Source of the DNA: M3007 sp041736625
Lineage (GTDB): Bacteria; Bacteroidota; Bacteroidia; Chitinophagales; Saprospiraceae
Length of the DNA: 64,000 nucleotides
Assembly (NCBI GenBank): GCA_041736625.1
Contig: JBGSTG010000073.1
Location: forward strand, 1 to 64,000
Direction: 5' to 3'
Positions 26,594-35,052 of this stretch are shown in pieces. The translations under genes were made by a program, and so were the position numbers. Every line of letters begins with the position of its first letter. Within the stretch, counting starts at the first letter, position 1. The notes under the pieces were generated by a model. It ran no database searches and had not been told where the DNA came from. It saw only the letters and a list, made by a program, of their open reading frames with translations.

Positions 26594-29500
26594 TTAACGC
26601 AGCAAGGTGAATTCTCCCCCCAAATCTACGGTTTCACCGTTCATATACCGAAGCCGAATGTGGTAGATATACACACCCGATTCGGCCATGCCGTTCTTAG
26701 ATCGGCCATCCCACCCCTGCGACACATCGTTCGGCAAACCGTTTTTTCGGTCGAACAGCAGGTTTCCCCATCGATCATACACCGCCGCATACGCTACATC
26801 CACCACTTCCGGACCGGTAAAAACCCACCAGGTGTCGTTTCCGCTTTTTCCGGGCGAAAAGACGTTTGGAATGTAAATCCGGTCCTTTCGCACGACCCTG
26901 ATGAAAACGGTGTCCCTGGCTTCACATCCGCGCGTATCCACCAGCGTAGCGGTAATCAATACGCTTTCATCAGCGATCCACCGGAGGCCTTCCGGTTCCG
27001 GCATGGCGCCGGATGGAAGGGGAGTCCATTCAACGGTATCCACCTCATTTGATGGAACATTGACTTGATAGTTTAGATACATTTCGTCTCCAAACGCTGC
27101 TTCCCGGTTGGGGCCAATGTCAAAATTTATTTTCGCCGGTTCTGAAATCTCCATATTCAGGCTTGATTGGCAACCCTTTGCATCCAGCATTTCCAGTGTG
27201 TACACGCCCGGCGGCAGGTTTTCAAATACGGTCTCATCTGAAAATGCGCCACCATTCAGCCGCAACAGGATAGGTGGCGTTCCGCCACCGACACTATCCA
27301 CCACAATCCGCCCGTTTTGCTCGCCGAAACACCGCACCGGTTCGGTGACCGGATTGATGGGAAAGGGTACCTCGCGCCGATCGTGCACGTACGCAGTATC
27401 CATGGCCAGGCACCCGCGTTCCGTGCGCACAAGAAGCACAAAAAGCCCGGTGTCCTGCGTCTGCAAAATCTGCGTTGACCCCACCGGTATCCCCCGGGAA
27501 TACCACGTTTGGGTGACGGTCTGGCCCAGGCCGTCGCTCCCGCTTCCATCGAGTTCAACAAGACTGTCGGAACAGGTAAAAAAGGCATCCGGACCGGCAT
27601 CGGCGATGGGCAAAGCGTTTACCGTCAGGCTTTTTTCGAGACCGGCAGGTTGGTCGACGCAAAAAGCATCGGCCACCCTGACCACCCGCCAAATGCCCGA
27701 ATGCAGTGCCATTACCGGAAAAGGAACAGGGACTTGGTCTGTAATGAATACGTCGTAACGTTTTCCGTCATGGTCTTCCAATTGGACGGTCCATGGGGCC
27801 GTGCCGCTTGCGCCAACCCACCAGATAACGGAATCGCCGGCGCATGCCGTTTCCACTCCGGTAATCGTTGCGACCGGCGGGGTGTGCCAGACTACCGGCG
27901 TCCCGTTGCTGACGGACATACAAGGGCTCTGGCCCGCGTCGTCCTTCCGGTAGGCCACAGCAGACACGAAATAGGTTTTATCGAAATCCATCCAGGGGGA
28001 AAGGACAAATACGGGTTCTGTGTTTTCACTGTACACATTGCCAAGCGAGGCGCCGTTCTGATCATGCAACACGTAAACAAGGGTGTCGCCCGAATCCAGC
28101 ACAATGCCGCCGGCGGGCGGCAAGTTCAAGGTATCTCCGGGGCAGAGGTGGACGACGTTCTGCGGCATGCTCCCGGCCCACGTTTTGCACGCGCAGGTAA
28201 AATTCCCGAATAATAAGGTGTCGCTCGGACACCCGTTGGCGTCCAGCGCAAAAAACTGCACCGCTGTTTGGTTGGGCAACAATCCGGTCGACAATATTTC
28301 GCCATTAAAGCCGCCGTTCAGGCCAACCGCCTGGTACGGCATTTGCCCCCCTTTTACCCGTATCTGGAGCACAAATCCGGTAGTGTCGGTTGTGCAGGAC
28401 GGCATGAAACTGTCAATTTGCGGTGTTTCCCAGAAAATCACGGTGGTGGAATCGGCATCCCGACAGTTGTTTTGTTCAACCGCCCAGACCAGTTCATACA
28501 TGCCTGGCGCATCGGCGGTCACCCGTGTTTGCGCCGAATCCGGCGCAGCGAACTTAATGCCGGCAAGGGGCAACCATCGCCCACCGCCGGCAGGAGTAGC
28601 CGAAACAACCGCTTCGGGCCCGCAACGCTCCAGCAGCGGGCCGGCGTCGGCCACCGGAACGGCAAATACCGCAACATGCATGCAGGTTTCCGGACCCATT
28701 CCACAGCCGTTTTCAGCGGCCACACACAGCGCCCCTTGTCCGGGTAAGGGCCAGAAAATTGTCAGCGTATCGGGGGTCGAGGTGCTGACGGGTTGGGCAA
28801 ACGTCGGCATCTTCCAGTCCAAAGCGATGGCATCCGGCGGCGTCTGGTACCGCAGTATACTCTCTTCGCCGGCGCAAAAGGTGCTGTCGCCCATGAGATT
28901 CACCTCACCGGGAGGATAATGCAACGAAATAACCAGAGAAGTGATTGGACTTTTTCCGCAGGCTGTACCAACAACCAGTTCTATTTTGCCCTGGGTGAGA
29001 CCACCGTTATCCCATCGAATCAGTATGGAATCCAAACCTTGCTGTGCGATCACAGCGCCTCCGTCGACGATCCATATCCTGTCGATGGAATCGCCTGCCA
29101 CGCCCGAAGCACGGTACCATTCCGTACTGCCGGCGCATGCGCTTGGTGGCCCGGTAACTGCAGCCTGAGGCGGTGGCAAACCGGCCAGCACGTTCATGCA
29201 CAGGCGTCCCGTGGTGTCGCAGGCATTAAAAGCTTGCCAGCAAACAGTTCCTCCCTGACCACTTTTCCAGGTCAACGCCAACTCGGTATCCGAAGGCGCG
29301 GATGCCGGTTCAAGCCCGGAGGGCCAGCTCCATTGGGCGCCGGTAGCGCCGGGCAACGCAGCGGCCCGGATCGTAAGGGTGTCTCCAGCGCAAAAAAAGC
29401 TGTCGGCTGAGGTCCAGGTCGGCGTGCCGAGAAACACAGTGTCTTGAAAAACAGTCGCTTCAGCCGTATCGCAGCACACTTTTCCCTGTTCATTTTGACA

Positions 29501-30928
29501 AACGGCGAGGCGAAATGTTCCGGGCCCAACGATGATCAGGGTGTCCCGGTCTGCGGTACCATCAAAGGCGGCAGGCGCAACCGCTGTCCACGCCAGGGTA
29601 GCCGATGCGGGCGTCGTTTGGGCAGTCAGGAGCGACTTTTCCTGGCCGCAAGGCCAGGGCACCGGTGGCAAAATATCGACCGTGGGATGCAGCGCTTGCA
29701 AAGAAAGCACCACCAGACTGTCGCACCCGTTGGCGTCGGTAAACGTGCGGCTATGGATGCCCCCTGTGCACGCCTGCTCAAATCCCGGGCTGGTCGCGCA
29801 TTGGCCCGAGCAGACGGTTTCGGCTATCCATACGGTGTCTCGCACATCGATCGTCAGGTTCAGCGTGGCGGTAAACGAACAATTGCCGGAAATGATGGTA
29901 TCGGTGTGCTGACCGGCTGCACAGTACGTTTTTCCAAAAAAAAGAAAACAGGAGTCGGGGCAAACGCGCGCAAACAGAACGGTATCCGGCGGCAGGGGCA
30001 GGATACGTACGTTCAGGCAATTCGTCGTAATATCACCGCAGAAGGGCGGTTCAGGGTCTTTGAGACGCAACGCCAGTTCCTGAACGGTGAGGGTATCGTT
30101 TGGCGCAGGCAGCAAGGAAGAATCTGCCTGCAAATAAGACATTCCGCACACGGTATACGCACCGGGAGCGAATCCCCGCAGATCGGCCGTGTCGGCATAG
30201 GCGACCAGGACGTCGCTGTTTCCGCTGATCAGGTAGGTGTAGGCGTACGTAGCATCCGGAGGTGGGTTTTGCTGGTTGGCATACTGCGGGTTAGGCAGCA
30301 GCAGGAGCGAATCGTGACCAGCGCAGGCTTCCAGGTCATCCTCCAGCAAATTGCCCGCGCCGGCTATGCAGGGTGTGCATTCGATGCCTGTTTGATCGCA
30401 AAAGATGAGTCCATACCCTAAAAAAACACCCTCGTCGTCGGGCAATCCGTCAACCACAACCAGGGTCCATTCTCCATTCACGGGACTTCCGGCAAAGTCT
30501 TCCAGGCAACCGGAAAAGGGGTGATACGTGCCGGTGTATTTCCCCAGGATGCCCCAGGATTGGTCGTTGCTCCACTGGTTTGCGAAATTATTGTCCGGGT
30601 CGACCGCTTCATTGCAGGGCAGGAACTCAATATCCCAGGTTGTTCCATTTGTCGGGTCAAAAAAGCCCACCGGGCCGATGAGCGTTACGGTGGTACCGTT
30701 CGGCGCCTGAAGCGTAATCTGCAAGTCGCCGACGTATTCATGCGAAAAATGAAGGGAAACGCCGCATACCGCCTGGCCGTTTTGGCCGATCACCTGATTT
30801 TGCGCGTTGTTTACCTGTAAGACAAAGGATTCGGTAAACCCGTCGGGCATATCTTTGGGACAATCGACGCACGCACAAACGGTATTTTGCGCGCTAACCG
30901 GTTGGTTCAGTGCGATCAAGCAAACCAT
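26594..30928 (-). CDS. T9SS type B protein with N-terminal proprotein-convertase P-domain
   Basis: About 1,444 residues. After a short hydrophobic leader (MVCLIALNQPVSAQ) comes a P-domain at about residues 30-190 (VSLHFSHEYVGDLQITL, NGEWTLVVVDG). Several Cys-containing PKD-like modules follow, then one Ig-like module of the ADAGPD type, an SprB-type repeat (VRCFGEQNGRIVV) and a CHU_C sorting domain (IYIPNVFSPGKSG, VYDRWGNLLFDR, ending GGEFTLLR). No protease domain is present, although P-domains usually follow subtilisin-like domains. ATG 30928 gives an unusually short signal peptide. The frame is open back to a TAA at 31022-31024, without an ATG, so the true start may be a rare codon. It lies 116 bp upstream of giant paralogue B and is transcribed in the same direction. 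Confidence 0.9.
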   Translation of the reverse strand: MVCLIALNQPVSAQNTVCACVDCPKDMPDGFTESFVLQVNNAQNQVIGQNGQAVCGVSLHFSHEYVGDLQITLQAPNGTTVTLIGPVGFFDPTNGTTWDIEFLPCNEAVDPDNNFANQWSNDQSWGILGKYTGTYHPFSGCLEDFAGSPVNGEWTLVVVDGLPDDEGVFLGYGLIFCDQTGIECTPCIAGAGNLLEDDLEACAGHDSLLLLPNPQYANQQNPPPDATYAYTYLISGNSDVLVAYADTADLRGFAPGAYTVCGMSYLQADSSLLPAPNDTLTVQELALRLKDPEPPFCGDITTNCLNVRILPLPPDTVLFARVCPDSCFLFFGKTYCAAGQHTDTIISGNCSFTATLNLTIDVRDTVWIAETVCSGQCATSPGFEQACTGGIHSRTFTDANGCDSLVVLSLQALHPTVDILPPVPWPCGQEKSLLTAQTTPASATLAWTAVAPAAFDGTADRDTLIIVGPGTFRLAVCQNEQGKVCCDTAEATVFQDTVFLGTPTWTSADSFFCAGDTLTIRAAALPGATGAQWSWPSGLEPASAPSDTELALTWKSGQGGTVCWQAFNACDTTGRLCMNVLAGLPPPQAAVTGPPSACAGSTEWYRASGVAGDSIDRIWIVDGGAVIAQQGLDSILIRWDNGGLTQGKIELVVGTACGKSPITSLVISLHYPPGEVNLMGDSTFCAGEESILRYQTPPDAIALDWKMPTFAQPVSTSTPDTLTIFWPLPGQGALCVAAENGCGMGPETCMHVAVFAVPVADAGPLLERCGPEAVVSATPAGGGRWLPLAGIKFAAPDSAQTRVTADAPGMYELVWAVEQNNCRDADSTTVIFWETPQIDSFMPSCTTDTTGFVLQIRVKGGQMPYQAVGLNGGFNGEILSTGLLPNQTAVQFFALDANGCPSDTLLFGNFTCACKTWAGSMPQNVVHLCPGDTLNLPPAGGIVLDSGDTLVYVLHDQNGASLGNVYSENTEPVFVLSPWMDFDKTYFVSAVAYRKDDAGQSPCMSVSNGTPVVWHTPPVATITGVETACAGDSVIWWVGASGTAPWTVQLEDHDGKRYDVFITDQVPVPFPVMALHSGIWRVVRVADAFCVDQPAGLEKSLTVNALPIADAGPDAFFTCSDSLVELDGSGSDGLGQTVTQTWYSRGIPVGSTQILQTQDTGLFVLLVRTERGCLAMDTAYVHDRREVPFPINPVTEPVRCFGEQNGRIVVDSVGGGTPPILLRLNGGAFSDETVFENLPPGVYTLEMLDAKGCQSSLNMEISEPAKINFDIGPNREAAFGDEMYLNYQVNVPSNEVDTVEWTPLPSGAMPEPEGLRWIADESVLITATLVDTRGCEARDTVFIRVVRKDRIYIPNVFSPGKSGNDTWWVFTGPEVVDVAYAAVYDRWGNLLFDRKNGLPNDVSQGWDGRSKNGMAESGVYIYHIRLRYMNGETVDLGGEFTLLR

Positions 30929-31115
30929 AACCAGGATGCGTGTTCCTGGATATGAGCCTGTTTGCCTGAAAAAGGCAAAAAAGCCGTCGATACCGCTAAA
31001 CTTTTTGATGTTGCCGGGATTTTAGTCTGCTGAGTGACTTGCTTGATTATTCAAAAACAAAATTACGGGCAAAAGGGTGTATGAGGTACTTTTTGGCGCA
31101 AAAAAGCATGTGGGT

Positions 31116-33803
31116 ATGCGGGTGAGTCCCCTTTGGTTATGCATAGTTTGGTGGATTCCGGGGAGTTGGGCCGCATTGGGCGCCCAGTCTGTACCTCCGA
31201 CCGACAGGGAACTGTTGGTTCAGTTCCGCACGCCTGCCGATGCGGCGCTGGCCGTTGCGCAGTGGAACCGGTCTAATCCGGGATACGCAGTAGACAGCGT
31301 CTATTTGTGTTCGGAGATGCTGGGCGCCTGGTGCCTGCGCGTGCCACACAACCATGCCGTGGAAAAACAGGCTTTAAAAGACTGGCTTGTCCGGTATCCC
31401 CGCGTACTTTCCGTTCAGGAAAACAGGGTCCTTGCTCCCCGGAGCGGGGCGTTGTTGCCCAATGACCCGTTGTTCAGCCAGCAATGGCACCTGCACAACA
31501 CCGGACAGAGCGGCGGCACCCCCGGGGCCGATCTCGGTGCACCGGACGCGTGGGCTTTTAACCCCGGCGCCGTTACCGCTACCGGCGACACGGTGGTGGT
31601 GGCGGTGGTAGACGGCGGAATCGACCACCTGCACCCCGACTTATTGCCCAACTTGTGGGTAAACAACGGCGACTGGCCGAATGACGGACTGGACAACGAT
31701 CAGAACGGTTACACAGACGACCATTTGGGCTGGAATGTTTTTGAACAAAACGACAACATCGCTTCCGCGTACCCGAATCACGGAACCCAGGTTTCGGGCA
31801 TCCTGGCTGCTGCCGGAAACAATACACTAGGCGTCACCGGGGTGGTGTGGCAGACCCGCATGCTGTTTGTCGCCGGTACTGGAACCGTGGCGTCTCTGCT
31901 GCAGGCATACGACTACGTCTGGAACGCGCGCAAGCGGTATAATGAAACACACGGCGCGGAAGGGGCATTTGTCGTGGCCGTCAATTGTTCCTGGGGCATC
32001 AATTACGGCCGGCCGGATGATGCTCCCCTGTGGTGCGCCGCCCTGGATTCATTGGGCAAGGTCGGCATCCTCTCTGTGGCGCCGGTGGCCAACCTGCCCT
32101 TGAACATCGACCAGTCGGGTGACCTGCCGGGCCTTTGCCCCAGCCCGTACCTGATCACCACCACCAGCCTCGATCATCTCGATGCCAAGGCCGTTGGCGC
32201 GGCCTGGGGCCCGGAACATGTTGACATTGGCGCCTACGGCCAGGCGGTGCTCACCACAGACCCCGGCAACACGTATGCCGTACAGGCGGGCACATCGCTC
32301 GCCTCACCGCAGGTAGCTGGCGCCCTTGCGCTGCTTTACGGCGCCGATTGTCCGGAATTGGCCGAACAAACCGCTGCTGATCCTGCCGCCGCTGCGTTGT
32401 GGGCTCGGGATCAGTTGCTTGTTGCCGCCGTGCCCAATAGCGACCTGCAGGGGAAAACAGCTACGGGCGGGCGGCTCCACCTGGGCAACCTGCTCGCCTT
32501 GAGCGAAATGAATTGTGGCGAATGCCCAACCCCTTTTGACCCGGTGGCCGTCGTTTTGGACACAGGCACAGTGGAGGTGGGCTGGACGACGCTCGCAAAA
32601 CAGGATTCCTTTCGCCTTCGCTGGAAGCCGGAATATGAACAAATATGGCAGGAAATGCGGGTGGCCCGATCGCCGGCTGTTCTGGCCGGACTCGCTCCTT
32701 GTATCCCTTATGTGTTTGAAATTCAAGCGCATTGTGCCGGCGGGTGGAGTGCGCCCCGGCAAGATAGCTTCTTTACGTCGGGTTGTTGCTCGCCTCCCGG
32801 AAACCTGGCGTTGGTAGCGTTGCCGGACAATCGGCTGCTGGTGCGCTGGTCAGGTGTGCCGGGCGCAGCGGCATACCGTTTGGAATGGTCGGAAGCCGAC
32901 TCTGGCGCCTGGCAATCGGCGGTTCTGACAGACACACAAGCGATCCGGGAAGATCTGGTGGTTTGCGCGCGTTATTTTTTTCGGGTGTCGGCCTTGTGCG
33001 ATACCGCCTGGTCGACGCCCGGAGCGGAGGTTTCCTGGCAGACCCCCGGTTGCGGCGCTTGCACCGATTCGGTGTACTGCGCCTCGGGCGCAGGCGATGC
33101 CTCATCGGCCTGGATCTCCGAGTTAACCCTGGGCGTTTGGCAGCAGAATGGGGTGCCTGGAATGGGTTACGAGGACCATTCCGGCGAACCGGCAGATGCG
33201 CTCGTGCTCAATGGCCCCGGGATGCACGAAGTGGTCATCAGGCCGGATGCCGTTGGGGCTTTTCAGCCGCATTTTTTTCGTATTTTCATCGACTTCAACG
33301 CCGACGGCGATTTTGACGACGCAGGTGAAGTTGCCTTCGACCCCGGTTTCGCGCTGGATGAGGCCGCAGTTGGATGGTTGGAAATTCCGCCGATTTTAGC
33401 AGAAAAAAATGTTCGAATGCGGGTATCGATGAAGCGAAGGACGCCGTTATCCGGCGCTCCGGAACCGTGCGAGACGTTTGATTTTGGGCAGGTGAAGGAT
33501 TACTGCATTGTTTTGCAGCCTTTTGCCACCGACGTTCAGGTTCAGCCCACCCGGGTGGAGGGCCTCCGGTTGTCGCCCAATCCTGCGGGAAGTGCGGGAA
33601 CCTGGTTGATGCCCCCGCTGCCGGTGTCCTCCGGCATCGTATCGGTGCACAACCCACAGGGCTGCCGGCTGTTCGAGCGGGAAATCGGTTCTGCTGAACA
33701 GGCGGTTTGGTTGCCGGCCGGACAGTGGCCCGAGGGCATGTATCTGGTTACGCTGACAGGCGAGAACGCCGTTTGGCAGGGGTGGTTGTGCCGGCAGCAA
33801 TAA
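31116..33803 (+). CDS. Secreted subtilisin-like (S8) protease with GEVED domain and T9SS type A sorting domain
   Basis: 895 residues from ATG 31116, which precedes a signal peptide (LWLCIVWWIPGSWAALGAQ); the open frame begins at a GTG at 31077. An inhibitor-like propeptide region (about 30-115) is followed by the S8 catalytic domain: Asp in VVAVVDGGIDHLHPDL, His in PNHGTQVSGILAAAGNN, Ser in AGTSLASPQVAGALALLYG. Two fibronectin-III-like domains (PYVFEIQAHCAGGWS, ARYFFRVSALCDTAWS) lead to a GEVED-type domain (FRIFIDFNADGDFDDAGEV, DFGQVKDYCIVL). The type A sorting domain starts at LRLSPNPAGSAG. It is a secreted or surface-attached endoprotease. It is divergent from the type B locus and may share its intergenic control region. 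Confidence 0.93.
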   Translation: MRVSPLWLCIVWWIPGSWAALGAQSVPPTDRELLVQFRTPADAALAVAQWNRSNPGYAVDSVYLCSEMLGAWCLRVPHNHAVEKQALKDWLVRYPRVLSVQENRVLAPRSGALLPNDPLFSQQWHLHNTGQSGGTPGADLGAPDAWAFNPGAVTATGDTVVVAVVDGGIDHLHPDLLPNLWVNNGDWPNDGLDNDQNGYTDDHLGWNVFEQNDNIASAYPNHGTQVSGILAAAGNNTLGVTGVVWQTRMLFVAGTGTVASLLQAYDYVWNARKRYNETHGAEGAFVVAVNCSWGINYGRPDDAPLWCAALDSLGKVGILSVAPVANLPLNIDQSGDLPGLCPSPYLITTTSLDHLDAKAVGAAWGPEHVDIGAYGQAVLTTDPGNTYAVQAGTSLASPQVAGALALLYGADCPELAEQTAADPAAAALWARDQLLVAAVPNSDLQGKTATGGRLHLGNLLALSEMNCGECPTPFDPVAVVLDTGTVEVGWTTLAKQDSFRLRWKPEYEQIWQEMRVARSPAVLAGLAPCIPYVFEIQAHCAGGWSAPRQDSFFTSGCCSPPGNLALVALPDNRLLVRWSGVPGAAAYRLEWSEADSGAWQSAVLTDTQAIREDLVVCARYFFRVSALCDTAWSTPGAEVSWQTPGCGACTDSVYCASGAGDASSAWISELTLGVWQQNGVPGMGYEDHSGEPADALVLNGPGMHEVVIRPDAVGAFQPHFFRIFIDFNADGDFDDAGEVAFDPGFALDEAAVGWLEIPPILAEKNVRMRVSMKRRTPLSGAPEPCETFDFGQVKDYCIVLQPFATDVQVQPTRVEGLRLSPNPAGSAGTWLMPPLPVSSGIVSVHNPQGCRLFEREIGSAEQAVWLPAGQWPEGMYLVTLTGENAVWQGWLCRQQ

Positions 33804-33818
33804 TTCGGGATGTGGGTG

Positions 33819-34373
33819 CTACCGCGATGGAGCATCGGACTCTATGTCCGCAAAAAAAGCCCGAAGCTCGCCGGCCTCCTTTGGTTTGATGCGCCCCGCC
33901 AGAATCAGCCTGAGCTCCCGGCGCCGGGCGGCGCTTTCATACAGTTTTTGTTCTTCTGAAGACAGCGGGATCACTTCGGGTACTGGAACGGGTGTTTTTT
34001 TATCGTCGGCCACGGCCACAAACGTAAAATAGGCGTGGTTGCAACGCCTGGCGTTTTGTCCCTTTATGTCGTTGGCGAATACCTCTACGTACACCTCGAC
34101 GGAGGTGTTGAACGCGCGGGTGACGCAAGCGTCCAGGGTGATCACGTCGCCCAGCAGGATCGGTTTTTGGAATGAAATGTTGTCGACTGCTGCCGTGACC
34201 ACGTGCGCTTCGCAGTGTTTGCCGGCGCAGATGGCGGTCGCTATGTCCATCCAACGCATCAGGTAGCCGCCCATGAGGTTGCCCATCGTGTTGGTATCGT
34301 TGGGCATAACGATCTCTGTCATCACGGTACGGCTGTCGGCCACTTTTTTGGGCGCTTTTTTGGCTTTGGGCAT
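33819..34373 (-). CDS. Acyl-CoA thioesterase, hotdog fold
   Basis: 184 residues from ATG 34373 (MPKAKKAPKK). A TTG 21 bp upstream is a possible but less likely start. The hotdog thioesterase core includes MPNDTNTMGNLMGGYLMRWMD, with the Asn/Asp and Gly-rich segment typical of the YciA/BACH family, VVTAAVDNISFQKPI and VEVFANDIKGQNARRCNHAYFTFVA. These enzymes hydrolyse acyl-CoA to free acid and CoA in the cytoplasm. A Lys-rich N-terminus and a helical C-terminal tail of about 45 residues flank the domain. The gene follows the DUF6580 gene by 13 bp and is probably co-transcribed with it. Confidence 0.88.
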   Translation of the reverse strand: MPKAKKAPKKVADSRTVMTEIVMPNDTNTMGNLMGGYLMRWMDIATAICAGKHCEAHVVTAAVDNISFQKPILLGDVITLDACVTRAFNTSVEVYVEVFANDIKGQNARRCNHAYFTFVAVADDKKTPVPVPEVIPLSSEEQKLYESAARRRELRLILAGRIKPKEAGELRAFFADIESDAPSR

Positions 34374-34386
34374 GGGGAGTTGTGGG

Positions 34387-34929
34387 TTAAGCAACGGAAG
34401 GTGTGCGGGTCAGTCGATGGTACACAAGGCTGAATCCGCCAAATAGCACGACGGTGTAAAAGAGGTCGCCCAACACAGTCGGCATGAGGAACGGCAGTCC
34501 GGCGGCGTAACAGGCCAAGAGCCCGGCTGTATTTTTCGGGTACATGCCGCTTTCTACCCATACGCTGAAGTTGCTCACCAGAAAAAACACCAGTGAGCTG
34601 CCGATGGCGGTGGCGCCGATGCGGCTCCAGGTGCGGTTGTGCGATAACTGCGAGCTGCCCAGCAGCACCACCAAGCCGAACGACAAGTATTGCCACCAGG
34701 AGGTAAACCACACGAACCCATCGTAGTATTGGGCGTAAACCACGTTGTTCAAAACAAGATCGCTTAGAAAGAGCGCCAGGAAGGTTGCGGCAATGGCCAT
34801 CCATTTGCGTTCCAGCAGGGCAGCGCCAAACAGCCCCATAGCAGCCAGGGGGGTAAAGTTGGGCCAGTGCGGGAGGATGCGCATCAGGGCCGCCAAAAAG
34901 AGGAGCGCGAGGACAAGGCGAATTTTCAT
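34387..34929 (-). CDS. DUF6580-type integral membrane protein
   Basis: 180 residues with about five or six hydrophobic segments (LVLALLFLAALMRIL, MGLFGAALLE, MAIAATFLALFLSDLVLNN, WQYLSFGLVVLLG, GSSLVFFLVSNFSVW, FLMPTVLGDLFYTVVLFG). The segment LRILPHWPNFTPLAAMGLFG type opening and the SNFSVWVESGMYP loop are characteristic of this family, which looks like ECF-type S components. Its substrate is not known. The long open frame that runs upstream to 36777 on this strand is antisense to the M1 peptidase gene and is not coding, so the start is ATG 34929. A TATCTTTG box lies 35 bp upstream. Confidence 0.82.
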   Translation of the reverse strand: MKIRLVLALLFLAALMRILPHWPNFTPLAAMGLFGAALLERKWMAIAATFLALFLSDLVLNNVVYAQYYDGFVWFTSWWQYLSFGLVVLLGSSQLSHNRTWSRIGATAIGSSLVFFLVSNFSVWVESGMYPKNTAGLLACYAAGLPFLMPTVLGDLFYTVVLFGGFSLVYHRLTRTPSVA

Positions 34930-34963
34930 AGACGTTATGTTCAGTGTTTTGGCTATTGCGCTG

Positions 34964-34971
34964 CAAAGATA
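34964..34971 (-). promoter_or_regulatory. -7 box TATCTTTG for the DUF6580-thioesterase pair
   Basis: Full TAxxTTTG match on the minus strand, 35 nt before ATG 34929, in the 123-bp divergent region shared with the M1 peptidase gene. No TTG occurs at the ideal -33 spacing. Confidence 0.45.
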
Positions 34972-35052
34972 GCGCATATTGCACAGCGGGTGTGCCCGAT
35001 TCGCGCAACTCGTTCGCATTTTCCCTATCATTGCCGGAAAAAAAATACAACC

